Assembly: GCF_014863605.1 (NCBI RefSeq)
Contig: NZ_CP062252.1
Location: 5,279,001-5,343,000 of the forward strand
Length of the DNA: 64,000 nucleotides
DNA from: Pseudomonas allokribbensis
Lineage (GTDB): Bacteria > Pseudomonadota > Gammaproteobacteria > Pseudomonadales > Pseudomonadaceae
Direction of reading: 5' to 3'
Within the stretch, counting starts at the first letter, position 1. Each line of letters begins with the position of its first letter. Under the pieces are notes generated by a model. It worked only from the letters and a program-made list of their open reading frames with translations, ran no database searches and was not told the DNA's origin. A program made the position numbers and the translations under genes. Shown one piece after another: positions 54,193 to 61,812 of the stretch.

Positions 54193-55145
54193 TTGATCTG
54201 TCCCCCCTCGCCCGCCGTCTGGCCGGCACGCCGCTGGCCGAATGGGCCAACACCCTGCAAGCGCAGCTCGACAAGAAAATGGAGAAAGGTCACGGCGATC
54301 TGGAGCGCTGGCAAAGTGCGCTGGACGCCTTGCCGAAGATCCAGCCGACCGAAGTCGACCTGCTCGATGGCCTGAAGCTGGACACCGATTGCGACGACGA
54401 AACCCGCGCGCAGATGCGCACCGCGCTGATGGGCCTGTCGCCGTGGCGCAAGGGGCCGTTCGATCTGTTCGGCGTGCACGTCGACACCGAATGGCGTTCG
54501 GACTGGAAGTGGTCGCGGGTCTCTCCGCATCTGGATCTGAAGGGCAAACGCATCCTCGATGTCGGTTGCGGTAACGGCTATTACATGTGGCGCATGCTCG
54601 GTGCCGGCGCCGACAGCGTGATCGGCGTCGATCCGAATTGGCTGTTCTTCTGCCAGTTCCAGGCGGTGCAGCGTTATCTGTCAGAGCCGAATGCCTGGCA
54701 CTTGCCGTTCCCGTTTGAAGACCTGCCACCGAACCTTGAAGGCTTCGACACGGTGTTTTCCATGGGCGTGTTCTATCACCGTCGTTCGCCGATCGAGCAT
54801 TTGCTGGCGCTGAAGGATTGCCTGGTCAAGGGTGGCGAGCTGGTGCTGGAAACGCTGGTGGTCGAAGGCGACAAGCATCAGGTGCTGGTGCCGGAAGACC
54901 GTTATGCGCAGATGCGCAACGTGTGGTTCCTGCCGTCGGTGCCGGCGCTGGAATTGTGGCTGCGTCGTGCCGGGTTTACGGATGTGAAATGCGTGGACGT
55001 GAGCACCACCACTGTTGAAGAGCAGCGCGGGACCGAATGGATGAAGTATCAGTCGCTGAGCGATTTCCTTGATCCGGAAGATCACAGCAAGACGATCGAA
55101 GGGTTGCCGGCGCCGATGCGGGCGGTGATTGTCGCGAAGAAGTAA
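54189..55145 (+). CDS. cmoB: tRNA U34 carboxymethyltransferase CmoB
   Basis: A 318-residue enzyme that transfers the carboxymethyl group of carboxy-SAM to 5-hydroxyuridine-34, giving cmo5U in tRNAs. Signature pieces are [36 protein letters not shown] and [15 protein letters not shown]. Length and the coupled cmoA-cmoB order are standard. Confidence 0.97.
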   Translation: MIDLSPLARRLAGTPLAEWANTLQAQLDKKMEKGHGDLERWQSALDALPKIQPTEVDLLDGLKLDTDCDDETRAQMRTALMGLSPWRKGPFDLFGVHVDTEWRSDWKWSRVSPHLDLKGKRILDVGCGNGYYMWRMLGAGADSVIGVDPNWLFFCQFQAVQRYLSEPNAWHLPFPFEDLPPNLEGFDTVFSMGVFYHRRSPIEHLLALKDCLVKGGELVLETLVVEGDKHQVLVPEDRYAQMRNVWFLPSVPALELWLRRAGFTDVKCVDVSTTTVEEQRGTEWMKYQSLSDFLDPEDHSKTIEGLPAPMRAVIVAKK

Positions 55146-55165
55146 ATCTTCCGAACACTAAAAAA

Positions 55166-55200
55166 CTGTGGGAGTGGGCATGCTCGCTCCCACAGGTGTT
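55166..55200. repeat. Short palindromic REP serving as terminator
   Basis: CTGTGGGAG...CTCCCACAG (55166-55174 with 55187-55195) followed by GTGTTTTTTC. This TGTGGGAGCG-type palindrome is very common between pseudomonad genes. Here it separates the convergent cmoB and tadA. Confidence 0.8.
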
Positions 55201-55203
55201 TTT

Positions 55204-55701
55204 TCAGTCTGCCGGTTTCGCGCGTCGCGCCCTGAAGAACTCGGTCAGCACGGCGCCACACTCTTCCGCCAACACCCCGCCTTCATACAGCACTCGATGG
55301 TTGAGAAAGCCCTGAGTGAAGAACTGCCCCTGGCTCTGCACAATCCCGGCCTTGGGCTCCAGCGCGCCGTACACCACCCGCGCAATCCGCGAATGCACGA
55401 TCAACCCGGCGCACATGCTGCACGGCTCCAGGGTCACATAAAGAGTGCTGCCCGGCAGGCGATAGTTGCTGACTGCCTGAGCGGCGGCACGGATAGCAAC
55501 CATCTCCGCATGCGCGCTCGGATCGCTCCCCGTGATCGGGCAGTTGAAGCCGCGACCGATGATCTCGCCGTCCTGCACCAGCACCGCGCCCACCGGCACT
55601 TCGCCGAGGGCCGCGCCTTGTGCCGCCAACGCCAATGCTTCACGCATGAAGTCGCGGTCACGGCTGCGGTCGATGATCGCCGCGGGGCGAATCTGGCGCA
55701 T
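55204..55701 (-). CDS. tadA: tRNA-specific adenosine deaminase TadA
   Basis: A 165-residue zinc deaminase that converts A34 to inosine in tRNA-Arg(ACG). The zinc and catalytic residues are in AHAEM (H, E) and PCSMCAG (two Cys). ATG 55701 overlaps the stop of the multicopper oxidase as ATGA; the longer in-frame extension would lie inside that gene and is not adopted. The two genes are therefore translationally linked, although their functions seem unrelated. Confidence 0.95.
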   Translation of the reverse strand: MRQIRPAAIIDRSRDRDFMREALALAAQGAALGEVPVGAVLVQDGEIIGRGFNCPITGSDPSAHAEMVAIRAAAQAVSNYRLPGSTLYVTLEPCSMCAGLIVHSRIARVVYGALEPKAGIVQSQGQFFTQGFLNHRVLYEGGVLAEECGAVLTEFFRARRAKPAD

Positions 55702-57077
55702 CACTTCACCTCGATGGCGGCCATCAGGCCGGTTTCCATGTGGTCGATCACGTGGCAGTGGAACATCCATACCCCCGGGTTATCCGCCACCAGCGCCACT
55801 TGCGCGCGCTCGTTCTTGCCCAGCAGATAAGTGTCGGTGAAGTACGGCACGATCTTGTGTCGGTTCGACGCAATCACCTTGAAGCTCATGCCGTGCAGGT
55901 GGATCGGGTGCTGGTACTGGGTCATGTTCTTCAATTCGAAAATATAGCTCTGGCCCAGTTTCAGGCTGGCAATCGGCCGGTCGGCGCAAGTCTTGTCGGT
56001 GATGTCCCAGGCCTTGCCGTTGATCTGCCACAGGCTCGGCGGCTTACCGTTGTCGACATTCACCGACACCGAACCGACCCATTCGAAATTGAAGTTGAGT
56101 TTCTCGGCATTGGCCAGGTCCGGCTCGGCGACCGGGTTGGCGGGTAATGCCTTCGGCCATTCGGTCGGCGCGTCATTGTTGACTACCGAACGCAGAGTGC
56201 CCAGACGCACCGGGCCGTTGCGCAGCGACAATTCCTCGCCGGCCGGCGGCGCCTTGATCGCCAGGCAAATGCGCATGCCCGGGCCGAGCCAGTATTCCTT
56301 GCCCAACGGCCGCGGCTCGACCGGGTTGCCGTCCAGCGCATAGATCTGCGCTTCGACACCGGGAATATTGATGCGATAAGTCAGGGTGTTGTCGAGATTG
56401 AGCAGGCGCACGCGGGTGATCTGCCCGGCCGGCAGCTCGATGACCGGCGCAGGCACACCGTTGATGGTCGACAGTCGCCCCGCCGTACCGCCACGGGCCG
56501 CTTCGCGAGGAATGCTGAACTCGACAAAGTTGCCCTCGTCGTCGATGTGCCAGTTTTTCAGGCTCAGGGTTTTTTCGTATTTGAATCCGGTCGGCTCGCG
56601 CTCCTCGACGATCAACGGCCCGACCAGCCCGCGACCGAGTTCTTCGCTGCTGCTGACGTGCGGGTGATACCAGTAGCTGCCAGCATCCGGCACACGGAAT
56701 TTGTAATCGAAGTATTCACCCGGCAGCACCGGCAATTGCGAAACGTACGGCACGCCGTCCATCTCCAGCGGCAGGCGGATGCCGTGCCAGTGAATGGTGG
56801 TCGCCACCGGCAGATGGTTGATGAAGCGCACCCGCAACCACTCGCCCTGACGCACGCGCAACTCGGTGCCCGGCGCCGACGGGCCGAACGCCCAGGCTTC
56901 GGTCTTGTGCCCTGGCACCAGCTCGACGTCCAGTGGCGCAGCGATCAGCTCATAGTCATGCCCCGCGTCGGCATCGGCCATCTTGCCCAGCCAGTAACGC
57001 GACGCTCCCCCCGCTCCAACGCCAACGACAACAAGACCGGCCAGGCCACCGAGGATTTGGCGACGGGTAAAGGACAT
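55701..57077 (-). CDS. Multicopper oxidase, Tat-exported
   Basis: A 458-residue periplasmic oxidase with a Tat signal (FTRRQILGGLAGLVVVG). The copper ligands are complete: HWHG, YWYHPHV, HPIHLHGM and HCHVIDHMETGLM with the type 1 Met as last residue. The layout is a three-cupredoxin laccase-like enzyme without the Met-rich insert of CueO. Possible roles are oxidation of Cu(I), Mn(II) or phenolics; the substrate cannot be told from sequence. It overlaps tadA. Confidence 0.92.
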   Translation of the reverse strand: MSFTRRQILGGLAGLVVVGVGAGGASRYWLGKMADADAGHDYELIAAPLDVELVPGHKTEAWAFGPSAPGTELRVRQGEWLRVRFINHLPVATTIHWHGIRLPLEMDGVPYVSQLPVLPGEYFDYKFRVPDAGSYWYHPHVSSSEELGRGLVGPLIVEEREPTGFKYEKTLSLKNWHIDDEGNFVEFSIPREAARGGTAGRLSTINGVPAPVIELPAGQITRVRLLNLDNTLTYRINIPGVEAQIYALDGNPVEPRPLGKEYWLGPGMRICLAIKAPPAGEELSLRNGPVRLGTLRSVVNNDAPTEWPKALPANPVAEPDLANAEKLNFNFEWVGSVSVNVDNGKPPSLWQINGKAWDITDKTCADRPIASLKLGQSYIFELKNMTQYQHPIHLHGMSFKVIASNRHKIVPYFTDTYLLGKNERAQVALVADNPGVWMFHCHVIDHMETGLMAAIEVK

Positions 57078-57306
57078 GAACTCAACTACCTCACGTATCT
57101 GCGGCGGGCCCGCAGGCCAGTAAAGGGCGAATACGATACACCTGCAATTGCGAAACAGTAAGGGTGACCCGGGGCCGCACCGGGCGAAAAATCACTTGCG
57201 GAGCGAACTGGCAATGCTCCGATAGGGGGGGTTGAAGTACGTACAAAATAGTGGCACTTTGACCACAACCCTTCATTGGATCCAAATAAAAACACAAGGA
57301 CTGTGC

Positions 57307-58110
57307 ATGCCTGCATACCCGGGATGGCTCGACAGGGTAATCGACCAAGTGGTCAACGACCCAATTAACGACGACTGTCGAACCACAGCCAATACGTATT
57401 TGGGATGGCCGCGAGACACGGTTTTTTTTGAAGTCATTAAGGGTGGGCAAGCTGACTTCGATGCTCCTCAAAAAGAACTCGCAGGCCCGGACAAAGCTCT
57501 TTTGTATGCAAAGTACAACCAAAGTCGACATCTGGATGAACTCAGATCCGCTTTCGACCAGCTCTTCAAAACCTCGGTTTTAAGCAACCGCCCGACGGTA
57601 GTCGATCTCGGCTGCGGCCCATTTACTGCGGGCCTATCTCTGGCTTCAGTGCTGGGACCAGAAAAGATGTTCCGTTATTACGGCGTGGATCGGTATGAAT
57701 CCATGCTCTCGCTGGGAAACCAGATGGCAGAGGCCACAAAGGCCCAAGGCGCCCTGCACCCTCAAACGTACCTTCAGTTCACCGACAATCTGTCGAATAT
57801 CGACTTCGGAGCCGTGCGAGGTGAACTCACTATCTTCGTTGCGTCGTACCTGCTTGCCAGCCCAACTCTGGATCCGGAGGAATTGGTTGCTGACATCCTT
57901 GCCGCTCACAAGCGCGTAGGTCCTGGTCCATGCGCGGTGCTCTATACCAACAGCTCAAGCCCAAAAGCCCGAGAAAAATTCCCTGCCTTCAATGACTCCC
58001 TGATCGCTGGAGGTTTTCAGTCCTTTAGCGAGAAAGTCGAGCGGTTTGAGCTCACGCGTAACCCTAAAGATCTTCATTACGCCCTCTTTTTCAAGAGTGC
58101 GACACACTAA
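57307..58110 (+). CDS. Class I SAM-dependent methyltransferase, unknown substrate
   Basis: A 267-residue soluble protein. Motif I is VVDLGCGPFTAGLSLA (Asp100), followed by YYGVDRYESML as the acidic second strand and FVASYLLAS as a motif IV-like segment. The first ~95 residues are helical and unfamiliar. AAGGA six bases before ATG 57307 decides the start; a frame extension to 57232 lacks support. It is the first gene of an operon with a helicase-like ATPase (20 bp gap) and an AlkB-fusion dioxygenase. Context suggests nucleic acid as substrate, which is inference. Base composition is lower in GC than the flanking core genes. Confidence 0.8.
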   Translation: MPAYPGWLDRVIDQVVNDPINDDCRTTANTYLGWPRDTVFFEVIKGGQADFDAPQKELAGPDKALLYAKYNQSRHLDELRSAFDQLFKTSVLSNRPTVVDLGCGPFTAGLSLASVLGPEKMFRYYGVDRYESMLSLGNQMAEATKAQGALHPQTYLQFTDNLSNIDFGAVRGELTIFVASYLLASPTLDPEELVADILAAHKRVGPGPCAVLYTNSSSPKAREKFPAFNDSLIAGGFQSFSEKVERFELTRNPKDLHYALFFKSATH

Positions 58111-58130
58111 ACATGCAGAGATAAACGTTC

Positions 58131-59225
58131 ATGAAACTCCCGCTGTTAGATGATTTGATCGACGAACAGATGCAGATTTACGATGCGCCGCCGGATAAAA
58201 ACCTGTTCGTCCTGGGGCCTCCGGGTTCGGGAAAAACCACGATGGCCGTTCACCGCACTCAATATTTGAGAACTTTGAAACGCCGTGCGGTGTTGATTAC
58301 CAAAAACAGGATGCTCGCTGCGCTTGCTGCCCAGCTAGGTAGCGGATCGACTACCAGCACAATGAATACGTTTTTTACCAGAGACTTCTTCAATCGATTC
58401 AATTTCCGCGCCCCCCAACCGGTCAAACGATTTCACTACGACTGGCCGGCGGTGATGGAGCAATACGAAGCTGCGAAGGTCGAGCCGACACTTGACCACC
58501 TGATCATTGACGAAGGCCAAAATCTGCCTGCTGATTTCTATGCATGGGCCGTGCGCTATGGCGCAAAGAACGTCACTGTTTTTGCCGACGAAGATCAGAC
58601 TACGGACAATCAGCGAGCCTCTATTCAAGATATTCGCAATGCACCCATGCCTGAGCCGATCCGACTGAAGGAGAACCATCGCAACACCGAAGAAATCGCC
58701 TGGGTCGCTGAGCATTTCCATCATCGCGCCAATACATTGCCACCTGGCATTATCCGTCGCGGGCGAGGTGGTTCAGTGCCGCGCCTCGAACCCATTTCCA
58801 ATTGGGCAGATGCGGTAAATCTGATCGCCAATGGCTACCGCAACCGAGGTGGCACAATTGGTGTGATCGTACATAAAGTCAGGGACGCGCAAGAACTGCA
58901 ATCGCAACTACGTGCCTCCTTGCCCCCCGATACAAGGATCGATGTATATACCCACGAATCGCCCAAAGGCAGCGAGCATCAAATCAAGTTGATGGCGCCC
59001 GGAATCACTGTTCTGACGAGCCTCGCAGTGATTGGCCTTGAATTCGACACCGTCTACTTGCAAGATCTCTTTCGCTCAACTCCGGAAAGAACCACCGATG
59101 AGCAAAGACGCCTGTACATGCTCTGTGCACGAGCACGGGATCACCTCACCATTTTCAACGGTCTGCCTCCTTTGACTCAGCAGCAACTATCCCGATTACC
59201 CGCTCCGAACCTTCTGAACAGATGA
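58131..59225 (+). CDS. Compact superfamily-1 helicase-like ATPase
   Basis: A 364-residue P-loop protein of UvrD/Rep style. Walker A GPPGSGKTT (29-37, Lys35), motif II DEGQ (Asp127), motif III VFADEDQ, motif IV KENHRNT, motif V VIGLEFDTVY and motif VI LYMLCARARDHLTI are all visible in order. The insert subdomains 1B and 2B of true UvrD helicases are missing, so it may be a translocase or a nucleic acid sensor rather than a processive helicase. ATGA overlap with the next gene implies tight coupling to the AlkB-fusion protein. Confidence 0.85.
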   Translation: MKLPLLDDLIDEQMQIYDAPPDKNLFVLGPPGSGKTTMAVHRTQYLRTLKRRAVLITKNRMLAALAAQLGSGSTTSTMNTFFTRDFFNRFNFRAPQPVKRFHYDWPAVMEQYEAAKVEPTLDHLIIDEGQNLPADFYAWAVRYGAKNVTVFADEDQTTDNQRASIQDIRNAPMPEPIRLKENHRNTEEIAWVAEHFHHRANTLPPGIIRRGRGGSVPRLEPISNWADAVNLIANGYRNRGGTIGVIVHKVRDAQELQSQLRASLPPDTRIDVYTHESPKGSEHQIKLMAPGITVLTSLAVIGLEFDTVYLQDLFRSTPERTTDEQRRLYMLCARARDHLTIFNGLPPLTQQQLSRLPAPNLLNR

Positions 59226-61399
59226 TTGCGAAGCCGCAGGCGCCAATGACAACGATGCCATTGTTCCTTGAAAGCGAGCAGGACGACGCTTGCCCTGTTG
59301 AAAGTCAGCCTCCCAGAAAAGGATTCGCTCTCTCGCTCGACCACCGGGCCTGGCTGAGTTTTCTGGCCGACGAATGGTGCATGCCTGCAAACGAAAAAGC
59401 CCTGTATCTGGGTGTAAACCAACCATTGGAGCTCAAGCTTCCAGAGGACCGAATCGCCGTTACCGCCTGGTTCGATCCAGATCGGCTTCCCCAGATAAAG
59501 GTATTGAGATACCGCAATAGATCCTGGGCCAACGGTTCATTCGATCTGAAGATAGACAAGAAAATCTGTTGGCCCAGCGCTCTGCCTTTGTTCGCAGTCA
59601 GTCAATTTAGCGTGAAGTCTGAATCAGACAGAGAACGCTTGATTGCTATGGTGCATAGCTTCTCGAACCTTGCGTTGCCAAAACAGCCGATTTTCGTTGT
59701 GGACGAAGTCACCCAGGCTTTTAATCCTCCCAAGAAATCACCAAGCACGCCTGTATTCCCACCAGATCGATGGAATGCATTACGAGGCGCCGCAACAATG
59801 GCGGTTTGGGCTATTCCCACCATAGAGCCGTGGCTGGATATTCTCTGCAGCTCATTGTCAGAACAACAGCCCTCTGAACTTCTTGGTTTCCTTGATGCAC
59901 CATGGCTCGCTTATTTACCATGGCATCAGCCTTCTGAGCCAACAGTTACGACACCGGCAATCGCCTTGTGGCGCGCCATGGTTGAGACATTTTCCGAAGT
60001 CAATGTACGAGAGGCATGGCGCCCTTCGGAACTGCTCGAAACCATATGCGACAAAGCCCGATGCGCAGCCATTGAACCTGGCGCGCTGGACGAACTGCTT
60101 CTGCAAACGAGCGCGATTCTGGAAGACAAACAGATCGTGCAAAAAGAAAGAGGCGACTACGATCCGGTAGGCTTGGTGCTACAGCTGATTCTGTTGCGCC
60201 CAAAACCTGACCAGTTCATCACCTGGAAAAACGATATGCCCGCCTTACCCCCTGCTATCTGGTGGTCGGGTGCCATACTGAGCGGGCTGGTCACAGGTTA
60301 TCGAAATCTTGAGCTGCGTTTCAGAGGACTTACTGAATCAAGTCGACTTCTAGCCTTGATCACGTGGCAACTGAGATCTACCCAAAAGGCTCCTGCTCCT
60401 CAATGGCCTGGGAATCCGCTCGGTGCACTGAGTTGGAAAAATGCTCAGGGTCAAATCGAATTCTTGAACTGCGATATAACCTGGGCTGAACGTCCGTTAG
60501 GCAAGCGTGGAACCTGGTTTAACGCAAGCTTCGAAAACCCTGCGGTTCTGGAAAAAGCTATCGAGATTGCTCGAAGTCTCTTACCCAGCGCCATTCGCCC
60601 TACTTTGCGAATCCGAAATAGCACTATTCAACTATCGGGTCCTGGGACCATTGAAATTGATCAAAGCGCCCGTCAACTCAATGTAACGGGCGATCTCTAT
60701 TTCGATCTGGCCGAGGGTGCCGAACAAGTCGATCGATTTGACTCAGGCATTTTCAAAAAATGGTTGGCAACTGGAAGTATTGCGCAAAAGCTTCCTCCCC
60801 CACCACGCGAAATGGTTGCCCCAGAGATAGTGACCGAGCCACTCGCACCGAAAGGTCTTAAGGTTATGCGTGATTTCATAACCAAAGAAGAAGAAATTCG
60901 CTTGCTGGAGTGGGTTGAGCTGGGTGATTGGTTATCTGACTTGAAACGTAGAGTCCAGCACTATGGATGGAAATATAATTACAAGCTCCGCAAGGTTGAC
61001 TCTGCCTCATACCTAGGGCCTTTACCAACGTGGGCACAAACTTTGGGGCAGCGCTTATTCGACCTCGGCATGGTGAAAGAATTACCCGATCAAGTGATCG
61101 TTAATGAGTACGTAGGAAACCAGGGAATTAGTAAACACATTGATTGCCCCGACTGTTTTCGCGGTCCTATTGTGACCATCAGTCTATGCGAAACATGGCA
61201 AATGATTTTCAGATCAGGCAACGATAAATTTGAGACTCGTCTTGCTCAACGAAGTGCAGTTTCAATGGATGGACCAGCCCGATATGAATGGTCACATGAA
61301 ATACCACAGCGCAAAAACGAGCAGGACAGCGTACGAGGACGCCGAATTTCGTTAACGTTCAGAAAAGTTAATAGAGAACCACCAACCAACGTTAACTAA
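59222..61399 (+). CDS. AlkB-like 2OG-Fe(II) dioxygenase fused to a large unknown N-terminal region
   Basis: A 725-residue protein. The last ~180 residues are an AlkB domain: VMRDFI start, NEYVGNQGISKHID with the iron ligands His639 and Asp641, GPIVTISLCETWQMIF, distal His692 in WSHEI, and RRISLTFR for 2-oxoglutarate binding. AlkB enzymes remove methyl groups from DNA or RNA bases by oxidation. Residues ~1-540 match nothing I know; they are mixed in structure with several Trp-rich segments. E. coli AlkB is only ~216 residues, so the fusion is notable. The 3' third is clearly richer in A and T than core genes. It shares an ATGA overlap with the helicase gene and ends at a terminator. Confidence 0.85.
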   Translation: MIAKPQAPMTTMPLFLESEQDDACPVESQPPRKGFALSLDHRAWLSFLADEWCMPANEKALYLGVNQPLELKLPEDRIAVTAWFDPDRLPQIKVLRYRNRSWANGSFDLKIDKKICWPSALPLFAVSQFSVKSESDRERLIAMVHSFSNLALPKQPIFVVDEVTQAFNPPKKSPSTPVFPPDRWNALRGAATMAVWAIPTIEPWLDILCSSLSEQQPSELLGFLDAPWLAYLPWHQPSEPTVTTPAIALWRAMVETFSEVNVREAWRPSELLETICDKARCAAIEPGALDELLLQTSAILEDKQIVQKERGDYDPVGLVLQLILLRPKPDQFITWKNDMPALPPAIWWSGAILSGLVTGYRNLELRFRGLTESSRLLALITWQLRSTQKAPAPQWPGNPLGALSWKNAQGQIEFLNCDITWAERPLGKRGTWFNASFENPAVLEKAIEIARSLLPSAIRPTLRIRNSTIQLSGPGTIEIDQSARQLNVTGDLYFDLAEGAEQVDRFDSGIFKKWLATGSIAQKLPPPPREMVAPEIVTEPLAPKGLKVMRDFITKEEEIRLLEWVELGDWLSDLKRRVQHYGWKYNYKLRKVDSASYLGPLPTWAQTLGQRLFDLGMVKELPDQVIVNEYVGNQGISKHIDCPDCFRGPIVTISLCETWQMIFRSGNDKFETRLAQRSAVSMDGPARYEWSHEIPQRKNEQDSVRGRRISLTFRKVNREPPTNVN

Positions 61400-61812
61400 C
61401 TCGACAAACATTCACTTTAAAAACCTCCTGATCTTTTGATCTGGAGGTTTTTTATTAACGAAGGCTTTAGAAAATCAAGCCTCGATAGGGATCAGGCACT
61501 TCACCGCCTTTGTAGGCACACTTGGCCAATAACTCTGCCAATCGTCAGGGCCATGGACGAGCGTTTTGTCTCTCATCAGTCCCTATTTCTCTAGTGAAGC
61601 AGCTTGTTACCGTTGGAGTGCGAAGCAACCTGACAAAAAGCGAAAACCTTACGTAGAATGCCGGCGTGGCTATGGAACACCTTCCTTCTAAACCCTATGA
61701 ACTAGGGGTTCCGCTCTCCACACCGCGCCTGCTCCCAGCAGGCGTTTTCATATCAGCTGTAGGCACGATGCTGCAGCTCGCTCATGACGGCGACACAGGG
61801 AGAAAATCAAGC
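61400..61812. other. 413-bp intergenic region between AlkB-fusion and TerD-like genes
   Basis: It starts with a terminator at 61417-61454. The rest has no gene that I can support; a short open frame at 61666-61812 in phase with the next gene lacks a good ribosome site. CGCGCCTGCTCCCAGCAGGCGTTTTC near 61725 forms a GCCTGC/GCAGGC hairpin with TTTT, perhaps an attenuator in the leader of the next gene. Confidence 0.5.
61417..61454 (+). terminator. Terminator of the methyltransferase-helicase-AlkB operon
   Basis: AAAACCTCCTGATC and GATCTGGAGGTTTTTT form a stem with a TTTT loop and one mismatch, ending in a T-run 20 bp after the stop. Confidence 0.85.

Noticed and set aside
55204..55770. Longer tadA start at 55770
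   Set aside because: It would lie within the multicopper oxidase gene; the ATGA-overlapping ATG at 55701 gives the normal TadA N-terminus.
61666..61812. N-terminal extension of the TerD-like protein
   Set aside because: In phase, but starts at GTG without a ribosome site, while ATG 61813 has one and gives a protein-like N-terminus.
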